Part shown: positions 46,852 through 59,869 of the stretch, in pieces
Numbering within the stretch: the stretch's first letter is position 1
How the letters are laid out: every line of letters starts with the position of its first letter
Source: Nageia nagi
Taxonomy: Eukaryota; Pinophyta
DNA: 64,000 nucleotides
NCBI GenBank assembly: GCA_050084985.1
Contig: JBITNC010000001.1
Location: 59,954,001-60,018,000, forward strand
Direction: 5' to 3'
Translations under genes and position numbers: made by a program
Notes under the pieces: model-generated
Told to the model about the DNA's origin: nothing
The model's input: the letters and a program-made list of their open reading frames with translations, nothing else
Databases searched by the model: none

Positions 46852-47540
46852 TCATCCTATTAAATTTGTTGATGAAGGTTTAGACATAAGATGCTCCCCC
46901 AAGTAACTTAGTCTTAAATGAACCCCTCAAATCTAAATGCACAAGTTGAAGAAGGTGAGAAGCCCTCTTTGCCTTATCTTTTTCAAACCTTTTTCTATTC
47001 ATCTTACCTAGGATACACTTCTCATATAGACCAATTGAAAGAGAAATTAAAGGCAAACCTTCTATAAGTTCTTGGTCTTTCATGACTTGAATACTCTTGT
47101 GGTTAAGATTCCCTAAATGTTGGTGCCAAAGATTGCCTATAGAACCCATATTTGTAGTAAGACACATATTTGTTAGAATTTTATCCACAATGTAGAGATC
47201 ATCTTTCATTGATTCTTTAAACAAAGTATAAAGTCCTTTCTTAATGCACTAGGATTGAGAGTTGAACTCAAACAAGTACCATTTTCTTGCAACTTGGATT
47301 ACATAGAGATGGTTCATCCTAATCTTAAGAACATAGAGGACATTTTTAAGAATCTTTCTATGAATCAACACACTCTAAATTCCTTGGACTTCAAGGATAT
47401 AATTATCACCTATAACAACTACATATTTCTTATACTTGTGAAAATTTTCAAACTTATCCTTTTCAAAGCATAAGTGATTAGTGCAACTAGAGTTAACAAT
47501 CTAATCAAATAAGAAATAACAAGACATGGAGTAGATACTA
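46852..47540 (-). pseudogene. Copia-2 protease, gag-pre-integrase and integrase start
   Basis: The open part (47224-46880) has NLWHQHLGNLNHKSIQVMKD, the GAG-pre-integrase domain, then YEKCILGKMNRKRFEKDKAK and LVHLDLRGSFKT, the first catalytic Asp of integrase. Upstream (47540-47230), protease sequence is visible in decayed form (SSCTNH, then FEKDKFENFHKY). It stops at the Sirevirus-like insertion and resumes at 37459. Confidence 0.85.
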
Positions 47541-47636
47541 GCAACAAGTCCACCTTTATATTCTTCTTCCCTTTGAAATGATTTACATTTACATTACCCT
47601 TGTTATTTTCTTCTCTTTTTTTTTGTAGCAATCAAA

Positions 47637-48480
47637 TTATTTATGACCATGGATTCCAAAAAAGTTACAATTTCTATTGAACTTTACCTTGGGATTTGGT
47701 TTTCTTATCTTGCCTTTTCCATCTCTTTGCTTGAAGTGATTATTATTACCATTGTTTTCCGTTTTCTCAAACCTTTTGGAGGAAGAAGGATAAGATTTCT
47801 TATGGTGATTAAACTTGTTTTTGAAAGGAGTTTTGGTTGCTCCTATAGCAACATTATTGTCCTTTGGAGAAGAGATCAACATATTTTTGTTAAGAGTTTC
47901 CTTATGCTTTAGAAGGAGCCTAAAAAGGTTCTTATGGGAGAAGACTTCTTCTTCATCATCAAGCCTAGTATCAATTAGTATCACAAAGTTACCAAACTTT
48001 GAATAAAGGCTTTGGAGAATGATGAAGGCTATGAACTCATCATTGATCCAATTGCACCCACAAGCAACAAGTTGGGTCCTAAGATCAATGATTTTGTTCA
48101 AGTAGATGGAAACATTTTCATCATCTTCTTGATGATATTGAAGCAAATTTTGAAGAATAGTGAACTTTTTAGAGAATTTAGATCCAAGGTAAATTTTCTT
48201 AAGCTTATCTCAAACTTCCTTTGCTGAGGTTGAAGATGAAATCATAAGGAGCACATCATTTGAAATTACATGAAAGATCATGGAGGTTTCCAATTCATTC
48301 TTTATGTTATATACTTCAAGTGCCTTGTCATTGGTAGGAGAAACAAGGTTCTCATTAACTATTTACCAAAGCTTCCTTACCTATAATTAAGCTCTTATCA
48401 GAGGTTCCCAAATGCCAAAGTTGGAACCATCAAGAATGTGTTTGGATATGAAGGTTTCTCCCATTTGATATACAAAAATG
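47637..48480 (-). pseudogene. Copia-2 gag
   Basis: A 169-residue open part (48146-47637) carries LLQYHQEDDENVSIYLNKII, GCNWINDEFIAFIILQSLYS and a basic C-terminal stretch. The zinc knuckle is damaged (CNFFGIHGHK, second Cys replaced by Phe, then a stop). The N-terminal UBN2-like part, with NELETSMIFHVISNDVLL, reaches about 48480 with stops. It is homologous to 1085-1980. Confidence 0.85.
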
Positions 48481-51190
48481 TAAAAAACTAATAAGCATGT
48501 GGTTTAAAAATAACATTATATGCTTAGTTTTAATCCAAGTGAATCAATCATACATGTTAAATTTAGTATAAAGGACATGCTTAATTTATTTCACATGTGC
48601 AAATGTTTATAATAGAAACTCAAATATACATTCCATGTACCCAACACTTTTATCATCACTAAGGACTATAAATGATATTGTTAAAGTTTTTTTTCTTATC
48701 TAAAATTAGGCCTTCACCTGAATGCCCACAAGGTGGAGCCCAAGTACTACTAATTCTAAACTAATTCACCTTAGGCACTACTATACTCTCACAAGGAGGA
48801 GTACCTACTATTTTCAAAGGTTATGATGTATATTGGATTGATCAAATTATTAATCTTGATTAGGTTTCAAGTTGTCCTCCTAGGTTATTAGGATAATCCC
48901 TAAATAAATGTGCAGATATGTGGTATCACTACACACATGCTTGTTCACCTATTGGAGTTATATATAGACCAAAAACAAAGTTAGAGGGAATTGAGAAGTA
49001 CAGAATTTTCACCATATGGATCATCACACTTAAAGTCTCTAGTCTACATGTCATCACCTTATGGCTCCCCAAACAAGTCATGTTATGAAATGTATGTGTA
49101 GATGTGTTCATTTTAGGGGGTTGCTCATTCAATGTTTTTAATTTTTGCATAAGTAAAAAAGACACAAAATATAGGGTAAAGTGCATGAATGAAACATCAT
49201 TCATTTGCAATTTGAAACCTAAGAGTCCAATGGGTTTTGTTTACTAACCCCTAAAGGACATCTTTACATAGGTTCTTATTTGCACAAGTTCAAATGCATC
49301 ATTCTCATAACTCAAAAAACATTTAAGTAATAAGCATGCATCTTGATAATTAAGTATGTATTATTCCTATTAATTTGCATTAGTTAGCTTTGCATAAGTA
49401 AGATACATACTTAAGCATAAAAAAGATCTAAAAGTTTAAGTAGAGAAATTCATAACTTTCCCTTCTTATACTTAAACATAATCCCTAAATATGCATTAAA
49501 AGAATAATATGCATGTTTTTCAATACCTAAGTTTTTATGAAAGGTAAATACTTCAAAATCTAAGTAATAGTCATGTAATATTTGCATAAAAAGGGAAAAA
49601 ATTCAAAAAATTTAGAATTTTAGGTACAAACATCATAAAATTCCCCTTTTTCACTTAAAATTGATTTTAAGGCAATAAAAAAATAGCATGCTTAGTTAAA
49701 TTGAGAAATACCATGTTTATACTTTAAACATTTTTCTTAAAAAAATTGCCATACTTACCAATGCAAAAATTTCCTCCATTTTTACTTAACAAAATATTAA
49801 AAAAATTGCTTTTTAGAGCAACTATACAAGTAGTAATCCTCTATCTCAAATAATGATCTATTTACTCTTGCAAATAAAGCATTGAATGTTGAAAAGATGA
49901 TTACTTATCTACTTGTAAGATATTTAATGCTAGAGTTTGTCCTTACTTCACTCTAAGTCAGATTCTATGATGGCAAGATTAAATTTGGAGTACTTCTTAG
50001 TAAGTAATTTAATGCTTTTAGGAGAAATTTTTTTAAAGATGATGACCCCCAAAGTGTATTAAGAAAGAGGGGAAGCAAAGAAATATTAAATGAGTTTGAC
50101 TAGAAGTAGATGGGGCACATGTATTTTTTTAAAAATTGGAGCCATCAATTGAAAATGAAGGAGTTGCGAGTTGAAAAGGAAGGAAGAGAGGATCACCCCA
50201 AAAAAATAAAAATAAAAGGTTAAGGAGTAGAGGCACAAGATCTATGCATATAGTAAAGGAGGCACAAAGGAAAGGAGGGTGGAGAGAGGGTCAAACAGAC
50301 CATGTGAAGTTTTTGAGGCCATGCATTAGGGTAAAGGGCCACGGAGTGGTAGGCACCACACAAAGGAGATAGGAGGAACTATGTAGAGGTAGAGGGTATG
50401 AGGAGGGGAGAACTCAATGAAGGGGTCATAGGTAAAGGGTGAGGGCTAGGTTTTGGAACTTGTAGGGATTTGGCCACGATAGGGTTTGGTTTGAGCCTAT
50501 TGTAGGTTGCAATTGTAGTAGTCTAAAAAATTTAAAACTTGTCCCTCATAGTAAACATTGATTAAGGAAGAATCAAATGTGCTATAGAAAAGAGAAATAG
50601 AGGTGTGAGGGCCTTAGCTAAGATGCACATGCAATGCAAATTTTCTATTGATACATATCCTTCTTGATAAAAAAAAAAAGCCATGCCTAGGAAGTTTGAA
50701 ATAAATAGTACAAAGGATAGGTTTTGTTTTCAAGAAAAAAAATTGTATATGATTTCTTCTTTATAAAAAAAATGCTAATATAATTTTTGTAATAGAAATG
50801 TAATCTTACATCAATAATTTTATGTAATAAAGAAAAAAAAATACAATTTGTATTTATTTTAGCCTTCCCCCTTTTAAGGTGCAAGAAAAAAAGATATTTT
50901 TTCCATAAAAGATATAGTATGCAATTTAAAAAACATTATACTATCCTCTTGAATAGTATATATATATCAAAGTATTAATTAAATTTGAAAAAAATGCAAC
51001 TACATAAGAGGTTAGTATAAAAAATTGCTATTTTGACCATAACGTATTATTGCCCAATTACTTAATATAAAAGGTTGTTAGTATAACAAACAAATGAGAA
51101 ATAATATATTATGTTATTAAGGTAATGTTATTTAGTATTTAAACTAGCATAATCATAAAACAATGTTAGTATCAAAATGAACAACAAAAA
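48481..51190. other. Copia-2 long leader
   Basis: 2.7 kb lie between the primer site and gag. No gene is seen. 48690-49330 matches 2200-2900 in Copia-1, including 'aatgcccacaaggtggagcc'. A purine-rich stretch lies at 50150-50470. Poly-A/T runs are frequent at 50660-51010. Confidence 0.6.
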
Positions 51191-51198
51191 ATACCAAA

Positions 51199-51699
51199 TG
51201 AAGGATTTGGACTATAAAGAATACAATCCTAATTGCCCAAGATTATATGAAAGCTCTCTTAGTCAACAAAACACTAAAGCATTAGCATTCTCACAAAATA
51301 ACTCAAGAGATAAAGTGGTTCCTCCAACTAAAAGTACATCCACTAACTAGATCTTACTTCATTCATGAATATGAACCTATTACAATTATCCTAATCTCAT
51401 CTCCTTAACACTATCCTATAGCATAACTTTTCTTCACAAATTGGTGAGTGATCACAAAGAGGGAGCACACTATTTATAGGCCAAAATCCCCCTTTGGATC
51501 ACCCTTTTTACCAATGTACAAGGAATGACATGCAACTCCCTTTTACCCAAGGTGCATGCTCATGACATGGAGTGTAAGACAAGTTACATTATCTTATTTA
51601 CTTAAATACTTAAGGTATCTAATGATACCCTTAACTATTAGTGAATTTACATGGAGTATTATTACAAAACCTTTACAATAATGCATTATACATTCCACA
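51199..51699 (-). repeat. Copia-2 5-prime LTR
   Basis: This LTR of about 501 bp starts TGAAGGATTT and ends CATTCCACA on the plus strand. It is similar to 4858-5344. 'ctatttatagg' at about 51471-51481 gives a minus-strand TATA box. The primer site beside it keeps only TGGTAT (51191-51196). Confidence 0.8.
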
Positions 51700-51719
51700 A
51701 AAATCATTGTATAATTCAA

Positions 51720-53150
51720 TTAAGCACTATTAAGATTCTTATTGACATAATAGATAGCATAGGGTTGATTATCCTGATTTTGAGTAAGAATTGCACCAAT
51801 GGATTGGTCTAAAGAATTAGGTTGAATGTGAAATAGAAGATACCAATTTGGACCACTAAGGATAAGAGTGGTATTTAGTTTTTTCCTTAACTAATCAAAG
51901 GATTGCTGATAGGATTCAATCCAATTGAACTTATTGATATTCATCAACAATCCAAATAATGGAGGAGCTAGTTTGCTAAAACCTTAATAAACCTTTGATG
52001 GTATCTTGCTTTTCCTAACAAAAATTTGACATCTAATTGATTCTTAAGAAGGGGAAGGGTATTTATCAACTCAATCTTCATAGGATCCATCCTAATTCTA
52101 GCTTCAAAAATATAATATCCCAATACTGCTCCAATTATCATCATATAACATTTCTCATAGCTAAGGATCAATTTATGGAGTTGGTAGCATTCTAAAACCT
52201 ACTGTAGCTTAGTGAGGGTTTCTTCAAAGGTATCTCCATATAATGAAATCATTCATATAGAGTTCCATACTATCATGGTTTAGATTAGCAAAAATGGTTA
52301 TACTTACTCATTGGAAGGTGGCTAGAGTGTTACATAATCCAAAAGGAAGTAGCTTATATGCAAATGTACCCCAAGTACATGTAAATGTGGTCTTTTCTTG
52401 ATTCTCATCTACAATTGTGATCTAGTTGTATCCACTAAAGCCATCCAAGAAGAAGAAATATTTCTTATTAGCTAAAGTTTCCAACACTTGGTCAATGAAT
52501 GGAAGAGGAAAATGACCCTTTTTAGTAGCTTTGTTGAGTTCTCTATAATCCACATAGATCCACAACTTAGCATTCTTTTTAGGTACTATTACAAATGGAG
52601 ACACTCATTGGATGTTAAAGATGGATAGATGAATCCAGCTTGTAATAACTTCTAAATTTCTTCCCTAACTATTTCATGGAGAGTATGGTTTACTATTCTT
52701 TATGGTTACTTGATAGGTGTGCAATCATATCTAATAAAGATATTATGTGTACATATGGTTGAATGAATTCCTTTCATATCTGCATAACTCTATGCAAAAA
52801 CTATCTCATACCTTTTGTGTAGATCTATTAGCTAATATTTTTGGTATGATTTTAGCTGTGTTTAGTTTCCTCTATAATTTTTCCTCTATTTGCTTGCAAT
52901 TAGGAATAATTTCAAGACTAGATAAACCTTTAGTAAAATGATTGAGTGCACATCTATGAGGAAACAATTGGTGAACCTTTTCAAATTCCTTAGAATCTAG
53001 CTAATAATATTCATTATTTACACATTCTAGTAATTAAGGAAGCTCTGAAACACATGAATTTTCACACTTTGGATCAGGTACCATAAGCCAATTATCGTAC
53101 ATCTCATCCTTATCTATATACTTAACTAAAGTGATCATTGCTAGAGACTA
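51720..53150 (-). pseudogene. Athila-like Ty3 reverse transcriptase and RNase H start
   Basis: From 53150 the minus strand reads YDNWLMVPDPKCENSCVSEL and FEKVHQLFPHRCALNHFTKG, a lead-in seen before RT in Ty3 elements. RT proper has MSPFVIVPKKNAKLWIYVDY, GHFPLPFIDQVLETLANKKY and FFFLDGFSGYN (52604-52422). The catalytic motif near 52255 reads MELYMNDFIIW, with Asn replacing the first Asp of the expected MDD. HFPLPFIDQ-LE and the ME--M-DF form are Athila-like. RNase H begins (PNSLDQSIGAILTQNQDN) and breaks off at about 51720 beside the Copia-2 LTR. Confidence 0.8.
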
Positions 53151-53959
53151 GATAAAAAGCAAATTGGAGTTCAAAATAAAATGGCAAGTTATTGAAGCAA
53201 TTTGGATAAAAAATTATGGATGTTGGATGACTCATCATCCATCCAACACTCCCAAGTTCTATATTACTACCATGGCAAATATGGATAAGCTTTTATATAT
53301 AGATTTTTTTCTCCAAAATTAAAAATCTATCTGTTTCCAAAATCTATAAATTAAACCTTCAATATTGAATTAGGGGACCCAATATGAAGGAAAAGTTACT
53401 CTACTAAAAACTATCCAAGAACTTAGTGAGTTGAGTGCTCTATATTTTCATGCTTTTTAAATATTCATTTAGCTTAGAATATCATGTTTATTTTATGAAA
53501 TGAACATGTATGTTTGATGTATTTTTTGTTTGCATGTATGTAGGGTCCATAGGTGTTGAAGAATGAAGTTGTTAAAGACATTCATACAAAGGATAATAAA
53601 GAAAATTAAAGCTTCTTTATAGGTTTAAGATAAAAGCAAATATTGTAGACACAATCATAGAAATGCTAATGACTAGGATCAGATTCTAGCAATAAGAACC
53701 AATCTTTTAGTAACCAATCTTAATCATTGAACAATTGCACCAGGATGATGATGATTCTATAAATGACCACGAAGGCCAAAAACCTATTTTATAAAATCCC
53801 TTTTAGTAAGGCATAATGAATCTAGATATTTGTAATTATATTATTGAGGTTTATTTAAGAGTAATAAAAAACATATTTTTTTAATGTATTTTATCTTGTT
53901 TGCTAATAGGGTTACATTTTGGATGGTACATTCTAGTGCTAGAAGGAGGGCCCCTTGCA
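53151..53959. other. Unassigned AT-rich sequence
   Basis: No gene or array is seen. 'tgtagacac' at 53644 resembles the first bases of a Tat LTR, but the following sequence does not match Tat-1. Confidence 0.4.
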
Positions 53960-54089
53960 TGCATACAACATCAATGATGAAATGCAAGGGTTTTTTTTTT
54001 TTTTTGTATTTTTATGGTTATTCACATAGTCTATATCTTTTAGTCTGAAATCTAATTATGTTTTATCCATTATGTATTTTTCTAGGCTA

Positions 54090-56800
54090 GAGTTGTAGAG
54101 TCACCAACGATTGGGAATCGGATGCTAGCAATCTAATAGGAACACCAATGATTGTGTTGAAATGCCAATAATTGAAGATAAAGGTATAATTTTTAATTCT
54201 CATAAATACAACAAGTGCAATGTAGTTATTAAATATGGAATTTAGGAATGAACACCTTATTTGTGATTCCATTGCTTAGAATGCATGTAAGGGAGGGTAG
54301 TTGATATTAATGGAAAAAATGCATTATTTTCAATATTTTTGTTATTTAATTTCAAATTTTTATATACTTATTTTTTTATAGGGATAATACAAAATAAACT
54401 AACTCACTTAATAATTTTTTCATCCTATCCACTTATGCTCTCCCTTTGTGCTAAAATATGATTTGAGATGACCATAATGGATTGGATAGAAAAGGGTAAA
54501 TGAACTTTAACTTTTTTCACATCATTATACTAATTTGGTGAATAAATCTACACTAAGTTACTTCAACACTTGTAATGGGTAATTACTCATCATTAAATTT
54601 GGAATGAACTTAAGGTGAATGAATCAGGTTTAAGGTAGAGTAGGATGCCTTAAATCAGTTAATGAATTTTATGGCTACATTGATACATTAATAATCCTAC
54701 TTGTTTTCCTTACCATGTTGAAAGGCGGATGAAGGATTATGACTCACAATGAGGGGAATTAAATTTACATTAAAAGGAAATTTACTCATATTAATGGATT
54801 CTTACTTGTTTTCCCTTACTACATCAAAAGGCAATCAAAGGAGATTGTGACTTGTAAGAAGCGGTAATAAACCAAACTTAATAATTCCATTATTGGAGGG
54901 TTAATAAACCTAATTAAAAGGAAATAAATCTTGATGGTTATCTAGATCAAGTTACACATTAATTAAAATATTATTTATATCACATTAAAAACTTTTAATC
55001 AATAGACATGTATGATTGGGAGGGTTAGAGTTTGCATCCATGAGTACTTTATTTTGATTAAATGCATATTCATAAGTCCTATTAAAATAAAAATCAATGA
55101 TTTAGAAGTCATTACCAACCATTTATTCTTATTCTTTGTATTCCCAATGATAAAATATAATGAGCCTTAGAGCCAAAACCTAGAGATGAATACTGGGTTC
55201 ATAGGTAAGAGTCAATTTGTTTTACTAAAGGACTATAAAAAAGAGGGCTATACTTGGATTTAATCACCAAGGTAGTTTTCAAAAACATTCCTTGAACCCA
55301 TTGAACTAAGGGGACCACTTTAAGTACCAAGCTATTACTTAACCCTAGATTACCTAGTAGGATTACCAACCTACCTTGATTAAACACTTGATTAGACAAA
55401 ATAATGTAGAAAAATTAAAAAGATTAAAACATACAATTGACATCAATCATACTAAAATATTACTTGAATATGATAAAAATCTAGAAAAAGATAATCACAC
55501 CAAAAAGGTAAGTATGCATGTAGGTTGTATGTTCATTTAATTATTTTCTTGTAGATATAAATTAAAAAGATAAAAAAAGAATTGCTATGATCAATGTTTG
55601 CTTCCTTCTAGTTTGTTTAAAAATCGAAACACAAAAAATAAAATAAAAAGGAAATAAAATGGTTTATAATCATTCTCAAAAAGCTCACTAGGAGAAAGAA
55701 TCATATGATGAATACCATTTAGAGGAAAGAGAAAATCATAGGTCAAGTAGGAATATCTCAAGAAGAGAAACTCCTTGAAATATAAATCTTCAAGCTTAAC
55801 CAAATCCTATTGATCATGAATTAAATTTAGTTAGAATATTTTAAGAGAGGATAAAAAATAATTAATAATGTGAAATAGAATGAAGAAAAGAACATACCCC
55901 CTTCACAATCCAATTTTTTTGATATTATGCTTCAAAGGGGCCCTTTATAAACCTAAGTGTAATCATGTCACATGCTATTTATCATATGGATGTTTAGTTA
56001 AATCATATCTAAGAAGAGATAATTATAATCCTTCCATAATATCCATATAAATAGAAGAATTCAATGATCGAATCTATATACATACAACTACTCCAATTCC
56101 ATATTCAAGAGATCACTTTATAGTTTATGATAATTCTTTCCATGTATTGAAATCAAATATGTCCACTCCTTTTTCAAGTTATAGAAACCTAAATAAGAGT
56201 GCAATGTAAAGGATAAACACAACCCAATGAAGTTTAAGTTGCAATAAATACCTCCCTATGTGCATAGGAAAGAGTATCCACTTCAAAATAATATGCCACA
56301 GCAATAACAATAATAAAAACAATAAAGGTTGGTTCCTTATAATCAAGGTGTATAAAAATAGAGGAAACGATTGGGTTTACTAAACAATAATGATTAAAAA
56401 CACAACCAATGTTTAATTTACATCAAAATAAAATACCTACAATGCATCCTAATAAGCAAAATGTCTCAAACCAATATGAACTTAATCAAAGGTTTGGTAG
56501 AGATAGAAAAGGATAACTCAAAGTATGATCTTTATCATCACAAGGTCATGAAGTGTATAGATATCAAAATCCTAATCTGGATAAGAGAAAAGAAGCTTCA
56601 CTTATAAATCAATAGGAATGAACTTCACAAATATCACTTGCCTCCACCCATAGATAAGGAAACCTATATTATCCTCTTAAACCATAATTACCTCTATGAC
56701 CATCTCATCAACCTCCACCTCCCTTTCTACCATACGATGGGATTTATTATGATGTTAAGACACCTTATAAATAAAGGTATGAATCATTCCCAAGGTATAA
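54090..56800. other. Tat-2 5-prime untranslated region
   Basis: No gene is seen. CACCAACGATTG-like units at 54100-54170 correspond to the array at 26680-26815 of Tat-1. 54440-54600 ('tatgctctccctttgtgct') matches about 26370-26470 in reverse complement. 55160-55400 matches 25555-25620 in part. Confidence 0.65.
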
Positions 56801-56807
56801 AGAAATA

Positions 56808-57790
56808 ATGGATCATATGAATGATGAATATGCTATATATCAAAATCAATCAGAAGAAAAGGATGATCTTCATAAAAGGTTAATGGAAATTGAAAGGGAT
56901 TTGTGCATGCAGGGTAAACAAAAGGTATCATATGAAATAATTTGTAATGAATATATCCATCCAAGTGTTCCTAAAAAGGATATTCATTTAAATTTCAAAT
57001 CCAAAAAAATTAAACCATTTAAAGGAAAGGAAGATCCTAAAGAACTTCTTAGATGATTCAAGTATTCAAGCTATGTCAGTGCTAATGATGATGCATTAAT
57101 GCTATGTATATTTCCTATGACACTTACTAGATAATCAATGGATTGGTACATCAACTTAGTAGAATATAGTATCAGTTCATATGCTTAACTAGCAAATTTT
57201 TTCTTGGAACAGTTTAGAATTAATATTAAATATAAAATTCCATCACTTAATCAAGAGGAGTTAATCAAGATGTTTAATCAAAGCTATTTAATGCCTATTG
57301 CTAGTACCTTATTAATTCAACAACATAGAACCTTTGAAGAAGCCATTTCTTAGGCTATCATAATCGAAAAGGTTAAAATCCAAGATGGTGAAATAAAAAC
57401 TAAGAAAAGCGAAACTTATGTTAAGAATGAAAATCAAATAGAACAAACAAGTAAACCATTAACAAATAATAAAGCTTCTATTATGAAATAGGTGGAACCA
57501 TCCCTCCATAAAATAAGGAAAAGGAGTTTAAACCCAAAAGAAAGTTCACACCTTTGATAGAATCCCTTTATTATATTCTAATGAAACTTTGTGATCATCA
57601 AGTAATTAGTTTATTGAATATAAGACTAGAATATCCTTAATATGAAGAAAGTACATGGTATAATTAAAATAATTTTTTTCATTACCATCATAAAAAAGGT
57701 CATGATACAAATAAATGTAGGACCTTACAACATAAGGTTCAAGATCTAATTGAAAATGAAAAATTGGAGGTTGATAATCCCATGGCCATA
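56808..57790 (+). pseudogene. Tat-2 gag
   Basis: The open part (56808-57056) starts MDHMNDEYAIYQNQSEEK and includes NEYIHPSVPKKDIHLNFKSK and IKPFKGKEDPKELLR, matching the Tat-1 gag core. The region continues with stops through LVEYSISSYA- and LLIQQHRTFEEAIS-type sequence (about 57330). A zinc-knuckle-like HHKKGHDTNKCRTLQHKVQD lies near 57690. Confidence 0.8.
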
Positions 57791-58039
57791 CCAAATCAAA
57801 ACTTGGTAGTTTATAAAAAATCCTCTTCCTAAACATCAAGCTAATAATATTTCATTGCATCCACATGAGAAACAAGTAACAAAAATTTAGAGTTATGATA
57901 ATTCGACATTCATAGAAATGGTTAATATAAATACAAGAGATTAAAAGGTACAAGGAAAATAAAATATCATTCTAGAAAATGAACAAGACAAAGTTGTTGT
58001 GCAACCATACATACCTTAGCCATAATCTCCTAAAGTCTC

Positions 58040-58429
58040 TATGAAAGAAGTGCTACATCAATAATTAAAAAACTCACAAGAAAAATTTCCCTATTTGTGT
58101 TACTAAAATAATCGAAGAATCATAGAGATGCAATGAATCATTTATTACAAACAATTGAATTAGATATAAATGATCTTGAAAGCTTTGTTTCTTTTGTGGG
58201 AAACATTAAAAAAAGTCAAAAACCTACTATTATTTTTGGTCAAGATCCACCTTTGCACATCATAGCTAAGATAGATGGAAAATTTTTTAAGAGAATCTTG
58301 ATTGATTAAGGTTCATAAATAAACATTATTTCAACAACTTCATACAAGAATTTAATCTCCCATTTTCACATATTTGTGCACCATCGCTATAATAAAAAGC
58401 TTTTAATGATGCTTTATGTTCAATAATGG
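58040..58429 (+). pseudogene. Tat-2 protease fragment
   Basis: GQDPPLHIIAKIDGKFFKRI leads into LID-GS-INII, the protease active-site region with stops in it. FNDALCSIM near 58400 matches the Tat-1 protease. Homology breaks at about 58430, where the 646-bp repeat starts. Confidence 0.75.
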
Positions 58430-59075
58430 TGTTATCACATAAAATTAATTTATGCATTTAATTTAATACATTAGGAAATATGTGCCTACACTTATATATC
58501 TAGTTCAAGAATATTAATGTTATTTTGGATATGATCAATATATATCATCAACTTACTATATTCTTGTTTATGTAGGTACATGTCCACCTAGGGAGTAGAT
58601 CATATTATTATCTATATAAATAGGGATCTAATAGTAAGTCCACATCAAGGGAGATACATGATCCCATATTTGGTCTTGATAATAGCAGTCCTTTAGGTGT
58701 CTCTTGACATTCCATTCAAGGTTAGGTTTGTGTACATTCTTATGTGAGAATCCTAAAAATTCTAAGCTTATTTGAGTATGAAACTAGAGACCATTGAGAG
58801 TTCATGTGGAGGCACAAATTTGGTTTGAAATGGACTATAACTTAATGAAGACCACTAATGCTCCTCAATAGATAAAAGCAAACCATCAATGCTCCTTTTG
58901 AGCATGCAATAGACCTCCCATGGCCCTCTTTTTGGATCATCTTGCTCCATGAATTTAGGTGTAGACTCTATTAGTTATTGAGGTTTCATTAGTTTCTTCC
59001 ATTCATCCATATTAGGTATGCTTCATGAGGTAAGTACATAAATTCAATCTTGTTAGTAATGTCATTTCTATTCCA
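58430..59075 (+). repeat. 646-bp repeat, left copy (probable solo LTR)
   Basis: Direct repeat of 62508-63153, equal in length. It starts TGTTATCACATAAAATT and ends ATTCCA, and has a TATA box (CTATATAAATAG) near 58613, so an LTR in plus orientation is likely. I find no target duplication, and the RT of Tat-2 is missing at this place. Confidence 0.7.
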
Positions 59076-59099
59076 ATTAGGTAGAAGTGTGTGGAGAAA

Positions 59100-59800
59100 T
59101 GAATTTTGAACATTATTTTCACTTTTGGAGTTGTAAGGAGGTAGCCCCCTTGAAGTGGCCTCCTACAAATCTTAAGCAATTAAGAAGCCTCCAAGGTAAT
59201 ATTCAAGCTGTTAGAAGATTCATTTGTTAATTAATAGATAAGATAGCTCCTATGTCTCATTTACTTAAGAAAAAAGTTGAGTTTAAATGGGATGTTAAGT
59301 GTCAAGAAGCATTTGTTAAAATAAAAGAATATTTGCTACATCTACCAGTATTAGCTTATATAGGCATGGAGAACCTATTTGGCTCTATGTCTTGGCTATA
59401 GAACATGCATTTGGGGTAATGTTGGCAAATAAAGAAGAAGATGGTAAAGAGAGAGTAGTCTATTTTATTATCAAAATATTAAAATAATATGAAACCAGGT
59501 AAACACCTATTAAGAAGTTATGTTAATGTATAATATTTGCTATTGAGAGGTTGAGGCATTATATGATCAATAGCACAACTCATGTACTTACTCAAGTAGA
59601 CCCATTAAGATATCTAATGTCAAAACCATGCCTCAATGGAAATTAAACAAAATGGATCATGTTACTTTAGAATTTTGATCTCAGGTTTGTGAAACAAAAA
59701 TCAATTAAAGGGTAGGCAACCTCAAATTTTGGTGCAAAGTTTCCCATGAAAGATAGTATAGAACTCAAAGAAGAATTTTAGGATGAATGCACTTTGGTAG
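59100..59800 (+). pseudogene. Tat-2 RT end and RNase H
   Basis: PPTNLKQLRSLQGNIQAVRR near 59165 is the RT thumb/connection, as in Tat-1. APMSHLLKKKVEFKWDVK and EAFVKIKEYLLHLPVLA follow, then RNase H with EVEALYDQ-type decay and KLNKMDHVTLEF near 59650. The RT fingers and catalytic YVDD part are absent from the element. Confidence 0.75.
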
Positions 59801-59869
59801 AAATCATATAATGTGTAGAAGAGTACCACTTGCAACCTTCTTTTGAAGAAAATAGGAACATTGAAATTC

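Larger units (their letters stand above)
35210..51699 (-). mobile_element. Copia-2: Ty1/Copia element, nested and 3-prime truncated
   Basis: Minus-strand order is LTR (51699-51199), long leader, gag (48480-47637), protease, gag-pre-integrase (47224-46880), [Sirevirus-like insertion], integrase (37459-36768), RT (36740-35750), RNase H (35740-35220). The 3-prime LTR is absent, and the RNase H end abuts Ty3 integrase sequence within about 50 bp. It belongs to the Copia-1 family. It lies inside an Athila-like element, whose RT begins 20 bp beyond the LTR. Confidence 0.85.

Noticed and set aside
53644-53960. 5-prime LTR of Tat-2 beginning TGTAGACAC
   Set aside because: Only the first eight to nine bases resemble the Tat-1 LTR start. 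The rest does not align.
53951-53992. Inverted repeat CCCTTGCAT...ATGCAAGGG
   Set aside because: A short stem with a long loop and no other support.
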